A stretch of DNA of 64,000 nucleotides from Adhaeribacter radiodurans (GCF_014075995.1 NZ_CP055153.1:1364001-1428000), one strand, 5' to 3'; counted from the stretch's first letter, positions 52,743-62,347 are shown. The notes: a model not told the origin generated them from the letters alone. Numbers and translations: made by a program.

Positions 52743-53786
52743 CTAACTCTCGTCCTTAAAAAATAATTGGTAAAAATGTTGACCGCGTTCTTCGTCGTAG
52801 CCTTTTTGCATATTCTCGGAGTTGCCGTGCACGTAAATATGAAAATTCTTGTCCAGCTTAATTACGCTTTTCAGGAAGCGGGTATTTTTCTTAAAGGCAT
52901 TTTCGTGAATATCGAACTCCGGCTTAATTTCAAAACCGCGATCGGCTTCAAACTCAGTTTTATAACTCTGAAAACTTTGAATTAAATCGGGTTGGGCAAT
53001 TACTTCGTTTTGAAATTCCTGCAAATCAAAGGTTTCTTTTTCTTTCAGGAATTTTACTGATTTATTTAGTAAATCAGCTTGTTCGCCTCGCGATACTTCA
53101 AATTCTTCGGGTAAGCGTTTTTCCACGAAGTTTTTGCAGAGGCTCATTATGTTTTGGGTATGGTGGTAGGCATCCTGGCGCGATTGTACTTTTAAAAATT
53201 CATCTTTCCAGTAAACGGCTTCTTCGCGTTTGTTTAAATTATCTACCGTTAACACTACAAAGCCATGTTCCCGATCAGTATTAAAAATAAGGCAGCCTTT
53301 GTCGAGTTTATTAATATTCACGCCATCTTCGCTGTCGATGTCAAATGTGTCGCCATTGGGGTAAACTTTCAGGTAGGTTTCGCGGCTCTCCGATTTAAAT
53401 AAGCCTACGGCTTCCAGTGCTTCGCCGTCCAGTACTAAATCGCGCAGGTAGGTTACGTAAAATTCGCCGGTCTTTACGTTTGGGTGCGTACTTTGCTCGT
53501 ACAAGTGCCGGGCTAAATTTTCGGATTGTTCAAATATGTTTGTAGGGCTATCAAAAATGCGCGAGACAAAAGTATACACCTCATTCAGGTTAATGTCTGA
53601 TTCGTGAAACAAGTTATAATACGCTTCGGACTTAAACGGCGACAAAAAGTAACGCTGTAACAAATCCTTCACCGAATCGTCGAGGTCCAGTGGTTTTTTA
53701 GAAAATTGAATTGCTTCGTCGCGGCTTTTATTGCCTACTTTGTGCAAAATAATGTAATCTAGTTTTACTTCGGAGGTAACGAGCAT
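52743..53786 (-). CDS. Nucleoid-associated protein, NdpA/YejK family
   Basis: A 347-residue protein of the NA37/YejK family. The N-terminal LDYIILHKVGNKSRDE and FLSPFKSEAYYNL, the central TFDIDSEDGVNINKLDKGCLI and the C-terminal IVHxxxE-like INDL region fit. In E. coli YejK associates with the nucleoid and topoisomerase; the role in Bacteroidota is not defined. ATG at 53786 was chosen over a GTG at 53792. Confidence 0.8.
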   Translation of the reverse strand: MLVTSEVKLDYIILHKVGNKSRDEAIQFSKKPLDLDDSVKDLLQRYFLSPFKSEAYYNLFHESDINLNEVYTFVSRIFDSPTNIFEQSENLARHLYEQSTHPNVKTGEFYVTYLRDLVLDGEALEAVGLFKSESRETYLKVYPNGDTFDIDSEDGVNINKLDKGCLIFNTDREHGFVVLTVDNLNKREEAVYWKDEFLKVQSRQDAYHHTQNIMSLCKNFVEKRLPEEFEVSRGEQADLLNKSVKFLKEKETFDLQEFQNEVIAQPDLIQSFQSYKTEFEADRGFEIKPEFDIHENAFKKNTRFLKSVIKLDKNFHIYVHGNSENMQKGYDEERGQHFYQLFFKDES

Positions 53787-53937
53787 AAACACAACAGGGT
53801 AATTTTTCCGGGGGCCAAAGATACTTAATTATCCGAAAGAGCAGTTTATTGTTTAGCCAAAGCAGACTAGGCTTAACTACTCTAATTAACGGCTAACGTT
53901 GTAAATAAGGGCTAAAATACATACACTTGCATTGCTA

Positions 53938-54063
53938 ATGGACCGTGAACGAGTAATACGTTATTTTAAAAAGCTAGGGCTAGCCGGCTTTCTGTTCTTT
54001 TTAATTAAAGGGCTCATCTGGCTATTTATCTTTCTGGGTGGCTGGAAATTAATTACCGACTAA
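53938..54063 (+). CDS. Small membrane protein (41 residues)
   Basis: An ORF of 41 residues in a gap between divergent genes. Residues 1-13 are charged (MDRERVIRYFKKL), then one long hydrophobic helix GLAGFLFFLIKGLIWLFIFLGGW crosses the membrane, and a short polar tail follows. A helix-turn of this kind is typical of small Bacteroidota inner-membrane proteins. No function can be assigned. It ends 9 bp before the convergent SET-domain gene. Confidence 0.55.
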   Translation: MDRERVIRYFKKLGLAGFLFFLIKGLIWLFIFLGGWKLITD

Positions 54064-54072
54064 TAATTTTTG

Positions 54073-54681
54073 TTAAACGGCTAATGCTATTTTAGAAGGT
54101 TGGTAATAGCAATTCAAAATAGAATCGGGTTCCTTTAAGCCTGCTGCAACCTGTTTTACTTTCTCCTGATATTGTTCTTCAACCAATTCACCAAGGGGTT
54201 GGGCCACCTGGTTAAAATAAGTAAAAGCTTCTTTTATCTGGGCATCCCACTGTCCGTGAAAATTCAGCAAATCGTCGGGCATTACTTTGGTGCGGGTAGT
54301 ACCGGGCTCCGGTAAACATTCAAACGGCTCAGTGGCATTTAAATAACCATAATCGTCGGTAAGTTCTTCGCCAGGGTAAATATCGCGTACGGCTAATTCA
54401 AAATTATAAGCCGTGGAAATGCAATTAGAATGAAACGAATGATTGATAAAACGGGAATGATCCCAGCACAAAATATAATCGCCTTTATTATCGCGGTAGG
54501 AATACGTATTCACGATTTTTTGAAAAAAAGCCGGCAATTGCATTATTTTTTCGGGAGTAAAAACCTGGTCCAGGGGGGCAAACACCCAGGTAATGGTACC
54601 ATTCGGAATAAAATGGGTGGCTACCACACCGTAGCCTTTTTCAGCGCTAATAAATTGAAGTTTAGTATGCGGATGAATCAT
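54073..54681 (-). CDS. SET domain-containing protein-lysine methyltransferase-like protein
   Basis: A 202-residue protein with a SET fold: GYGVVATHFIPNGTI at the N-terminal strand, RFINHSFHSNC (the NHSxxPN motif, with Asn-His and Cys retained) and PGEELTDDYGYL with the catalytic Tyr. SET proteins transfer methyl groups from SAM to lysine. Post-SET-like cysteines are not clear. Bacterial copies are uncommon but widespread in this phylum; the target protein is unknown. Confidence 0.82.
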   Translation of the reverse strand: MIHPHTKLQFISAEKGYGVVATHFIPNGTITWVFAPLDQVFTPEKIMQLPAFFQKIVNTYSYRDNKGDYILCWDHSRFINHSFHSNCISTAYNFELAVRDIYPGEELTDDYGYLNATEPFECLPEPGTTRTKVMPDDLLNFHGQWDAQIKEAFTYFNQVAQPLGELVEEQYQEKVKQVAAGLKEPDSILNCYYQPSKIALAV

Positions 54682-55191
54682 AAATATGAACCAGCTTACA
54701 ACTTAAGAATTTACGAGATTAGTAATTTAATCGAATTATGGCTACGGAATTAATACCCGGACAGTTATTAGATTTACTAAATAAATATTTCGAAGATATA
54801 GCTGAAAGTGAAATAGTTAATTCAACCAGAAATTACCTGATTTAAGACTTAAGGCTTACAAAAATTTACTAAAAGAATGATTCTATAACCTAGATATTAT
54901 ACTAAATAGTAAGAAGTAGTTACTATTGAGTATTACAGTATGTCTTATCTCCGGTAGTCGCTATGAACCGGTTAGATCCTTGCAGGATGACGGAAAAGAC
55001 GCGGGTACAATTGATAGCCTTAGCCTGGATCTAGGTCTAGATGCAGAACAATCTTATTTTAAAAACTAGCCGGGTTTGCTTAAGCTTATGAGCTATAGTT
55101 TAAGGCCTAAAGTATAAAACAGAATGCATAAAAAAACTCTGTTGCTTTACACAACAGAGTTTATCAGAACGTTTAAACTACATTCCGGATT
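54682..55191. other. Intergenic region with terminator and a possible tiny ORF
   Basis: About 510 bp. A 35-codon frame at 54738-54845 (MATELIPGQLLDLLNKYF then a short tail) could be a gene but has no family signature. TTACTAAA copies occur at 54866. The terminator of the next minus-strand gene is at 55134-55162. The stretch 54960-55060 shows fragments such as TTGCAGGATGACGG that look like a decayed repeat, which I cannot identify. Confidence 0.3.
55134..55162 (-). terminator. Terminator of the small hydrophilic protein gene
   Basis: AAACTCTGTTG pairs with CAACAGAGTTT (11 bp, 7-nt loop) with T-rich sequence following on the minus strand. Confidence 0.75.
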
Positions 55192-55392
55192 TTAATGACT
55201 ACCTGCCGAAGTACCTACATCCTGGCCACCATCTTCGGTGCTGTTGGCATCGTGCCGGCCACCTTTAGCTGGCCGTTTAGGATCGTCTACGTTTTTGTTA
55301 CCACTCCGATTCATAGGGGCTTTGTCAACGGAACGGATATCTTTTAGAATGTCATCCTTCTTGTCGTTGTTTTTATTTTGGTTATCTTTCAT
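55192..55392 (-). CDS. Small hydrophilic disordered protein
   Basis: A 66-residue, highly charged protein rich in Lys, Asp, Asn and Gly, without hydrophobic core or Cys. It resembles small stress- or intrinsically disordered proteins of Bacteroidota. An own terminator follows within 30 bp of the stop, which supports a real gene. No function known. Confidence 0.6.
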   Translation of the reverse strand: MKDNQNKNNDKKDDILKDIRSVDKAPMNRSGNKNVDDPKRPAKGGRHDANSTEDGGQDVGTSAGSH

Positions 55393-55486
55393 AGTCTGGT
55401 TTTTTTAGTGGAACTCTGCCGGTTAATAGTAAGCCGGTTTGTTGTTTACGCAGATTAGAAAGAGGAGTAGCAGAAAAAAGTAAAAA

Positions 55487-56134
55487 TTACTTAATGCCAA
55501 GCTTCGTTTTTACCAGCGGCATAATATTGTGGCTGTCTTTGGCGTAGATAAACGAACCCGTGCTGGCATCAAAAATATAATCGTACCCGTTTTCTTTACC
55601 TACTTCTTTAACTGCTTTTTCGGCTTTATCCAATATAGGTTTAAACAATTCTTCGCGTTTGGCGGCTACTTTTTGCTGACCCGAAGCCTGAGATTGTTGT
55701 AATTGTTGTTCTAGATCCTGAATGGCTTTTATTTTAGTTTGTTTTACCGCATCTACCATAGTCTTCTCCTGCGACTGGAAATCGGTAACCTGCTTTTGAT
55801 AACTGGATTGTAAACCGCCAAATTGCTTTTCTAACCCATTTACGAAGGCTTGCAGACTAGCTTCGGCCTTTTTAGTTTCAGGCATTACTTTTATTAAATC
55901 AGCTGAGTTAATATAGCCAAATTTTTGCCCATTGCCCGTGGTAGCTGGTGCACTTGCCTGAGTTTGCAGCGTAACTGAATCAGAAGCCGGTAAATTAACT
56001 TGGGCTTTATCGGTGGTAGGCGGGGTGGTAGCCGGACTTTTCTCTTTTACTTTCGCATTTTGCTGACAGCTCGTAAGAAAAAGATTTCCGCCAAAAAATG
56101 CACTTATTACCAAAAGGTAAAATAATTTTTTCAT
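55487..56134 (-). CDS. OmpH/Skp family lipoprotein
   Basis: A 215-residue protein with lipobox signal ending TSCQQ. After a Ser/Thr/Pro-rich linker (about 25-70), residues 75-215 form the Skp/OmpH fold: FGYINSADLIKVMPE, a long coiled-coil with Gln/Lys repeats, and a final YDYIFDASTGSFIYAKDS segment. Skp-type chaperones hold unfolded outer-membrane proteins; a lipid-anchored version may do so at the membrane. Confidence 0.85.
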   Translation of the reverse strand: MKKLFYLLVISAFFGGNLFLTSCQQNAKVKEKSPATTPPTTDKAQVNLPASDSVTLQTQASAPATTGNGQKFGYINSADLIKVMPETKKAEASLQAFVNGLEKQFGGLQSSYQKQVTDFQSQEKTMVDAVKQTKIKAIQDLEQQLQQSQASGQQKVAAKREELFKPILDKAEKAVKEVGKENGYDYIFDASTGSFIYAKDSHNIMPLVKTKLGIK

Positions 56135-56367
56135 TTTAAAGATTTAAAGTAAATAATGCTGGATTGGTTTATTGCAACACGAAATAGCACGATTTCTCTT
56201 CTATTTCCTACTGCTGGTTTTCGAAATTTTAAAATTAACCTGGAATTTAGAACCGGTAAGTTAAATTTACCTCAGTATTTTACTCATGCAATTGCTTTTA
56301 AATTGCTTTAAATAAGGCAATATTCCTTCTGGCCGGTAGGTTTTGTATTCCGTAGTTGATCTGTAAA

Positions 56368-57261
56368 TTAATGTTGCCCGGTGGCCGGTTTTAAGGTTCT
56401 TTTGCCTACACGGGGTTTAGGCGGAGTTGTTGTTCTTAAATTTAGTAAGCGTAAATTCCGGAAATCAATGGCGTGGCTTTCTGCCTGTAGCGCAATGTAT
56501 CCTTGTTTCAGGGGAGCGCCATCCTGCGCCTTCCAGATTTTGCTGTACGCATCTTCTTTGCCTTGCTTCCAGTTAACTTCCCCAATTTCAGGTTTTTGGT
56601 AGGTTAATACAGTGTCACCTTCAATTATATGCCGCACCAGCGAGTCGCCGTATACTTGTATTTCTGCTTTTACCCAACGGTCGCCATTATAAGTTTTTGA
56701 GTTAGAGTCGATGCAATGGGCTGAAACTAGTTTGCCTTGCATGTCGTGCATTTGTGTACCCGGCGTACATAAATTACCTGTATGGCGTTCGCCGGTTCCC
56801 AAACCACCTAATAATTGAACTTCTAACGATACCGGAAATTCTTGCTCCATGGTTAAGCTTTTGGCCGGTTGCGAATGATACATAATTCCGCTGTTACGAA
56901 CATTCCATTCTTCGCCACCCGGAACCTGGTTGCCTAAAAACCGGTACTCAAACCGTAATATATAATGCGAATAAGGCGTTTTATAATACATATGCCCGTA
57001 TTTGCCGTCAAATTTTTGATATTGGTCGTAGGCCACCCGAATCATATCTCCCTCGGCCCGAAAGGTGTTTTTGTAATTGTCGTTCAGTTTATGACCCGCA
57101 ATTTTAATATCCCAGCCGGTTAAATCTTTTCCGTTATATAACGAAATCCAATTCTCCTGAGCCGCACGCTTCAATTTTTGCTGAGCGTATCCCGCGTTCA
57201 CAGAAATGCTAAATAATAAGCTTAAACAAAAGAGCACGCGTAGATTAGTGTTAAAGTGCAT
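56368..57261 (-). CDS. DUF1080 (3-keto-disaccharide hydrolase) secreted protein, second copy
   Basis: A 297-residue exported DUF1080 protein. Signal ends near GYAQQ. SLYNGKDLTGWDIK, the NSGIMYHSQP and QLLGG segments, and CTPG/HCIDS cysteines are visible. Close in type to the copy at 48545. It follows a TolB-like gene in the same orientation by about 90 bp, and the two probably form one secreted-carbohydrate unit. Confidence 0.88.
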   Translation of the reverse strand: MHFNTNLRVLFCLSLLFSISVNAGYAQQKLKRAAQENWISLYNGKDLTGWDIKIAGHKLNDNYKNTFRAEGDMIRVAYDQYQKFDGKYGHMYYKTPYSHYILRFEYRFLGNQVPGGEEWNVRNSGIMYHSQPAKSLTMEQEFPVSLEVQLLGGLGTGERHTGNLCTPGTQMHDMQGKLVSAHCIDSNSKTYNGDRWVKAEIQVYGDSLVRHIIEGDTVLTYQKPEIGEVNWKQGKEDAYSKIWKAQDGAPLKQGYIALQAESHAIDFRNLRLLNLRTTTPPKPRVGKRTLKPATGQH

Positions 57262-57349
57262 TCCTTAAGAATTAGTAAAAAAGTTAAAAGAATTTAAAAA
57301 CTGAAAAAAGTAAATTTTAGAGTCCAACCCCAACTCAGTTCTGCCTGGA

Positions 57350-58894
57350 TTATTTCGCTGGAGCCGGTCCAAGATCGGTGTTGCTGATAAAAGCAATTCG
57401 TTTACTATCCGGCGACCAGGAAGGCGTGTTAATCGAACCTTGTCCGCCGTATACATAAGCAATAACCTTAGGAGTGCCGCCAGCTATAGGCATTAAGCGT
57501 AAATAAACGTGCTTGTAAAAAGGGTGATCATCTGACTTTACTTCGTCTTTGTTAAACGATAACATTACCAGCCATTTGCCATCCGGAGAAACGTGCGGAA
57601 ACCAATCGTGAAAATCGCCGGTAGTAACGGCTTCCTGCTGGGTGCCATCGGGGCGCATACGCCAGATTTGCATAGTGCCGGTACGGTTCGAATTAAAGTA
57701 AATCCATTTGCCATCCGGGGTATATTCCGAACCATCGTCTAAGCCTTGAGCAGTAGTTAAACGGGTTTCCGAGCCGCCGTTAGAGGGTACTTTATAAATA
57801 TCAAATTCTTTGTTGCGTTCGCCGGTAAATAACAAATTTTTCCCGTCCGGCGACCAGCCGTGCAGGTAGGAGGGACCAGTTGGCGTAATTAACTTGGGCT
57901 TACCCCCGGTTACGGGTACGGTATATACCTGAGACCCTTGTTTAGGATCGTCGCCGGAGCTACTTAAGCCTAGCATTTTGCCATCAAAGGAAAGAACGTG
58001 GTCGTTGTTGTTTTTCTTAACGTAATCGGTATTTAAAACCTGGGGAGTACGCTTAGCCAGGTCTAAGGTATACATTAAACCTTCCGCGTTATAAATTAAT
58101 TTTTTATTGTCGGGAGTCCAGTTAGGCGCTTGTAACGATTTAGGCGCAGTATAAATAATTTGCCGGTTACCCGTAGCAACGTCCATCAACTCCACCTGAC
58201 TGCCAATATATTCCCGGTAAGGAACAAAATCAGGTTTGGCTGGAATAGAAATACGTACATCTCGGAACATACCCCGTTCTGTAACTTGGGGGTTATGGGA
58301 ACAGATGAACAAACCAACGTATACCTGATCCCCCAAGTCCACATTAGTTAACTCCGTCGCAACAAAGGGCTGACCAAACTTAGCCACCTTCATCGTGTAT
58401 TTACCGCCGCGTCGCTCCAGTTGAATTACATCGGGTCCGGTCACAGTAGAACGGATTTCTTCGGTAGCTGCGCCGGAAGTGGGCCGGTATTGCAAAGCTG
58501 TTAAGCCATCGCCGTGAACGGAAGCATTTACGTGGGCCGAACTGGAATCTAAACTCTGGCGGACAATCCAGCCTATTTTACGGTGCGGATCAACGCCTTT
58601 GCCCAACAACTCCCCGCGGGTATATAAGATAAAGTCGCCTTTCAGGCGTTTCCAGACAAAATGAAATTCATCGTGGTTGCCCCACATATTGGTACCAGAA
58701 CCAGCTAATTCGTATTCGTCGCCGGTAGCTGATTTATAAGTAGCGGAACCCTTATGGCGTACTTTTCCTACATCGGTTTGCCCTTCAAAAATACCTAAAT
58801 CAGATTTCTGCGCGAACGTGGTAAAAGTCGGGAGAAAAAACGAACCGAAACAAACGGCAACTAGTAAGCAAAAGTTATAAAATGAATATTTCAT
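57350..58894 (-). CDS. TolB/WD40-like beta-propeller secreted protein
   Basis: A 514-residue exported protein. After a signal peptide ending AQ, residues about 30-215 are a concanavalin-like/DUF1349-type domain, and residues 230-505 are PD40/TolB-like propeller repeats (SPDGKNLLFTGER, TPDGKWIYFNSNR, SPDGKWLVMLSF, SPDSKRIAFISN). Such proteins bind or sense oligosaccharides or proteins at the envelope. It lies upstream of the DUF1080 gene. Confidence 0.85.
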   Translation of the reverse strand: MKYSFYNFCLLVAVCFGSFFLPTFTTFAQKSDLGIFEGQTDVGKVRHKGSATYKSATGDEYELAGSGTNMWGNHDEFHFVWKRLKGDFILYTRGELLGKGVDPHRKIGWIVRQSLDSSSAHVNASVHGDGLTALQYRPTSGAATEEIRSTVTGPDVIQLERRGGKYTMKVAKFGQPFVATELTNVDLGDQVYVGLFICSHNPQVTERGMFRDVRISIPAKPDFVPYREYIGSQVELMDVATGNRQIIYTAPKSLQAPNWTPDNKKLIYNAEGLMYTLDLAKRTPQVLNTDYVKKNNNDHVLSFDGKMLGLSSSGDDPKQGSQVYTVPVTGGKPKLITPTGPSYLHGWSPDGKNLLFTGERNKEFDIYKVPSNGGSETRLTTAQGLDDGSEYTPDGKWIYFNSNRTGTMQIWRMRPDGTQQEAVTTGDFHDWFPHVSPDGKWLVMLSFNKDEVKSDDHPFYKHVYLRLMPIAGGTPKVIAYVYGGQGSINTPSWSPDSKRIAFISNTDLGPAPAK

Positions 58895-59065
58895 GAAGTA
58901 ATTCCTTAAAAGTTAAGAGAATTTAAATTTTAGCAGTTAAAAGAAGCCGCATTTTAATGGGTACAAGATAATTAAATGCCGCAAGTAGAAATAATAATTA
59001 CTAAATTTATTATACTTATTAATAAAAGCAACCCTGGTATTTATAGTCTGTTAACTTCTGTTTGT

Positions 59066-59401
59066 ATGGAAACTTCCAGTGAAGAACTTGCGGCTTTTTT
59101 GCACGATGATGCGCACTACTTAACGGAGTGGAGGAATATAAAAGAATTTGATATTTCTTCTTTTAATTATTCTGCCTTCTTCTTTGGAATACTTTGGATG
59201 CTTTACCGCAAAATGTATATGCCCGCGGAAAAGTATTATGCAAAACTGCACCAAAAAGGAGGTAAATCGTGGATATCAGTAGTGGTGGTAGGATTACTTT
59301 TAGTAGGTGATTATATTTATGAAAACCGCAACGGAGAAGTAAAAGCTTCCCGGCAAATTCATGGACCTATTGGCATAACTCCAATATGGCAGACGTATTA
59401 A
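59066..59401 (+). CDS. DUF2628 family membrane protein
   Basis: A 111-residue protein. SSFNYSAFFFGILWMLYRKMY is the DUF2628 signature, with a first hydrophobic segment at about 30-50 and a second (SWISVVVVGLLLVGDYIY) at 70-90. Function unknown. The ATG at 59066 is preferred over an in-frame ATG at 58976 that would add 30 residues with no match. Confidence 0.7.
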   Translation: METSSEELAAFLHDDAHYLTEWRNIKEFDISSFNYSAFFFGILWMLYRKMYMPAEKYYAKLHQKGGKSWISVVVVGLLLVGDYIYENRNGEVKASRQIHGPIGITPIWQTY

Positions 59402-59440
59402 TTCTTCGGCAACCGAGGTAGGTAGATTTTGAATAGTTAC

Positions 59441-59902
59441 TTATTTTAATTCTTCAAACGCATATTGGGCATCGCTCCAAAAAGCATCTAAGGCAATAAT
59501 CCGGGGTTTAAAAAACGAGATTAAAGCAGGCCAATCGTCGCGGTTAAATACGCTAACCGGCGAAATTTCCTGGTAAATGCGGCTAACAGTTCTGTTGTTT
59601 TCGTCGGTAGTATGTAAATCCCATTGCCAATCTTCGCCGGTTATTTCTTCCAGCATCGACTTGTGCAGGGTGAACTGTTCAAAAATTAATTCCTGCATTT
59701 CAGTATCGGGATGCGTAATTTCAATGGCTATTGAAGCAGTTTTTTTATCGGCCCGCATCCGGAAGTAAAGGTGTTTAAAGCCGGTATTATAGTTAACCCA
59801 ATTGGCTTTTAATCCTTCGGCCGAAAGTACCGGCATCATGTATTGGCCAAAAGTGGTCCAGAAAGCTTGGCGGAGTTGGGAAGTTTGTTCGCGGGTGTAC
59901 AT
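59441..59902 (-). CDS. DUF4268 family protein
   Basis: A 153-residue soluble protein of the DUF4268 family (QAFWTTFGQYM, HLYFRMRADKKTASIAIEI, NRDDWPALISFFKPRI). Some members are linked to restriction or nuclease domains, but this stand-alone copy has no catalytic motif that I recognise. Confidence 0.75.
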   Translation of the reverse strand: MYTREQTSQLRQAFWTTFGQYMMPVLSAEGLKANWVNYNTGFKHLYFRMRADKKTASIAIEITHPDTEMQELIFEQFTLHKSMLEEITGEDWQWDLHTTDENNRTVSRIYQEISPVSVFNRDDWPALISFFKPRIIALDAFWSDAQYAFEELK

Positions 59903-60030
59903 GCCAAAAGAACGTTGGTATAAGTAATGGTATTTTCTTATTTTATACCTGGTTCTAAAATTTAAAATGTGAAGTAATGTATTAGCTGTAAAGAAAAGTA
60001 AAAGTATAATGCATCTAAATGTAATTAATT

Positions 60031-60948
60031 TTAAACCTCGTTTACGTAAAACGCTTCCAGTGCTTCGTTAAGATAATTATATTCAAAAGTAAAACCGGTT
60101 TGCAGTACCTTATTGGCGCTCACCCGCGAACCACCCAATACCGCTATACTCATTTCGCCTAAAACTAATTTTAATCCAAAGGCCGGTACTTTCAGGCCGG
60201 TAAGGGGCTTATGCAGGATTTCGGCTAAATTATGCGTGAATTCTTCGTTGGTAACGGGGTGCGGCGCTACAGCATTATATACACCATGAAACTGATGATC
60301 TTCGATGGCAGCAATAAACAAGCGGCATAAATCATCCAGGTGAATCCAAGAAATATATTGCTGACCCGAACCCAGCGGTGCGCCTACCAGGTATTTAATT
60401 GGTTTGGCTAATTGAGGCAAGGCGCCGCCTTCTTTACTTAAAACAATACCTATCCGGTAAATAACCGTGCGAATTGACAGATTAGTAGCCTGTTGAGCAG
60501 ATTTTTCCCAGTCCCGGCAAACTTCGGCTAAAAAGTCATTTTCGGCGTAACTACTTTCTTCGGCTACCAAACGTTCCCCACTGTTCCCGTAAATACCTAC
60601 TGCCGAAGACGATATAAAGCCTTTTACGTGGTGAGGAACTTTTTGTAATTGGTTTATCAACAGATTAGTGCCTTTGATGCGGCTATCGCGAATTTCTTGT
60701 TTGCGTTTGTCGGTCCATTTGCCATCGGCCACGCTTGCCCCTGCCAGGTTAATAATATAATCGGTATAGGTAAGAGCAGCTTCTTCGATATAATCTTTTT
60801 CGATATCCCATCTAAAAGTTTTGTATTTCGACTTTTTGGCGCTGCTCCGGCTTAAGTGGGCTACTTCGTAACCCAGATCAATGAGCATTTCCGAAAGACG
60901 GGTACCAATCAGGCCCGTACCACCGGTTATTAAAATTTTACCTGCCAT
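60031..60948 (-). CDS. TIGR01777 family epimerase (YfcH-like)
   Basis: A 305-residue atypical SDR. ILITGGTGLIGTRLSEML is the NAD(P) loop; INLAGASVADGKWTDKRKQEI and FISSSAVGIYGN fit the YfcH/SDR39U1 group; PLGSGQQYISWIHLDDL and AVAPHPVTNEEF follow. The substrate is unknown. Confidence 0.88.
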   Translation of the reverse strand: MAGKILITGGTGLIGTRLSEMLIDLGYEVAHLSRSSAKKSKYKTFRWDIEKDYIEEAALTYTDYIINLAGASVADGKWTDKRKQEIRDSRIKGTNLLINQLQKVPHHVKGFISSSAVGIYGNSGERLVAEESSYAENDFLAEVCRDWEKSAQQATNLSIRTVIYRIGIVLSKEGGALPQLAKPIKYLVGAPLGSGQQYISWIHLDDLCRLFIAAIEDHQFHGVYNAVAPHPVTNEEFTHNLAEILHKPLTGLKVPAFGLKLVLGEMSIAVLGGSRVSANKVLQTGFTFEYNYLNEALEAFYVNEV

Positions 60949-61109
60949 GAAATTTGTTTTGGCTGAATCCGTATACTTTAATTATGGTACTAAAACGAAA
61001 CAACGCAACAAGTAGCTACAGGGGCGAGAATTTATAATAAAGACTAATTTACAAAGTAATTTAAAATTTATATATATAAAAAGTAAATTATTATAAAAAT
61101 AATCTAAAA

Positions 61110-61790
61110 TTATTTCCGAATGTACTGTAGAAACTCCTGCCGGTACTTATCTTCCTGAAATAACCCCGAAAACTCCGTTGTAATAGTGCTGCTGCCTACA
61201 TCGTTCACTCCTCGACTCATTACGCATAAATGGTCGGCTTCAATAAATACCGCTACGTTTTGGGTGTGTAATACTTGTTTTAATTCGTCGGCTATTTGCA
61301 TGGTGAGGCGTTCCTGCACCTGCGGGCGCTTGGCGAAATATTGCACAATCCGGTTTAATTTAGAAAGGCCTACTACGTTTTTCTCCGGAATATAGGCTAC
61401 GTGCGCTTTGCCGATGATGGGCACAAAGTGGTGTTCGCAATACGAATAAATGGTTATATCGCGCTCCACCAGCATTTGGTTATACGCGTACCGGTTTTCG
61501 AAAAGCTTGGCGTGCGGTTTATTCTCCGGATTCAGGCCCCGGAAAACTTCGTTTACGTACATTTTAGCTACCCGGTGCGGGGTTCCCTGCAAGCTATCGT
61601 CCGTTAGATCCAAGCCCAAAGTGTGCATAATTTCCCGGAAGTAAAAAGTAATACGCTCAATTTTTTCGGCATCCGAAAGAGCAAAAGCATCCGGACGCAG
61701 CGGAGTACCAATAGAAGAATTAGTAGGAATTGGGTCGGTGTCTTCGGATTCCAAATCTAGAGGTATATTAGTAGTATCAGGTTTATCCAT
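61110..61790 (-). CDS. folE: GTP cyclohydrolase I FolE
   Basis: A 226-residue enzyme that converts GTP to 7,8-dihydroneopterin triphosphate, first step of tetrahydrofolate and queuosine synthesis. The zinc ligands are in YSYCEHHFVPI and EADHLCVMSRG. Its N-terminal 40 residues are unstructured. The ATG at 61790 overlaps the stop of queD by 8 bp, so the two are translationally coupled. An alternative start at 61820 would overlap more. Confidence 0.93.
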   Translation of the reverse strand: MDKPDTTNIPLDLESEDTDPIPTNSSIGTPLRPDAFALSDAEKIERITFYFREIMHTLGLDLTDDSLQGTPHRVAKMYVNEVFRGLNPENKPHAKLFENRYAYNQMLVERDITIYSYCEHHFVPIIGKAHVAYIPEKNVVGLSKLNRIVQYFAKRPQVQERLTMQIADELKQVLHTQNVAVFIEADHLCVMSRGVNDVGSSTITTEFSGLFQEDKYRQEFLQYIRK

Positions 61791-62190
61791 GGTATTCAAC
61801 AAAATTACGGTCGGTTTCAAATAAAGTAACGGATAGTTCGTACGCCGCCGGAATTTTCTCCCGTAGCCGGTTCCAGATCACGATAGCAATATTTTCGGCT
61901 GTAGGATTCAGATTTTTGAATTCTTCGGTATCCAGATTTAAATTGTGGTGATCAAATTTAGCAATGACTTCCGTCTGAATCAGATCACTCAATAATTTCA
62001 TATCGTACACGTAACCCGTTTCGGGGTTAACCGAGCCGGTTAGCTTCACCGTTAAAGAGTAATTATGGCCGTGATAATTCGGGTTATTACATTTGCCAAA
62101 AACCCGCTGATTCATTTCGGGGCTCCAGGCTGGGTTGTTCAGCCGATGAGCAGCATTAAAATGTTCTTTTCTACAAACGGTTACTTTCAT
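61783..62190 (-). CDS. queD: 6-carboxy-5,6,7,8-tetrahydropterin synthase QueD / PTPS family
   Basis: A 135-residue member of the PTPS family that converts dihydroneopterin triphosphate. HFNAAHRL and YHGHNYSL provide the zinc His ligands, Cys of FGKCNNPN is the catalytic residue, and DHHNLN and PTAENIA are typical. Coupling with folE shows that the substrate is the FolE product. The product may be 6-carboxytetrahydropterin for queuosine or tetrahydrobiopterin precursor. Confidence 0.9.
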   Translation of the reverse strand: MKVTVCRKEHFNAAHRLNNPAWSPEMNQRVFGKCNNPNYHGHNYSLTVKLTGSVNPETGYVYDMKLLSDLIQTEVIAKFDHHNLNLDTEEFKNLNPTAENIAIVIWNRLREKIPAAYELSVTLFETDRNFVEYHG

Positions 62191-62347
62191 TAATAGAGCT
62201 TAACAGGCTAAGGTAATAAATTGTTCTGGATTTAAGGTCTTTTAGTAAATTGGATGTAGTTATTATACGCAGGGCAAAATTTTTTATTCACTTTTTTAAA
62301 TCATAAAGCAAATAAGTACCTGCATAATTCTTTCAAAATGGCATTAA

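Noticed and set aside
54738-54845. 35-codon frame beginning MATELIPGQLL
   Set aside because: Possible but unsupported by family, neighbours or start context; left as part of the intergenic note.
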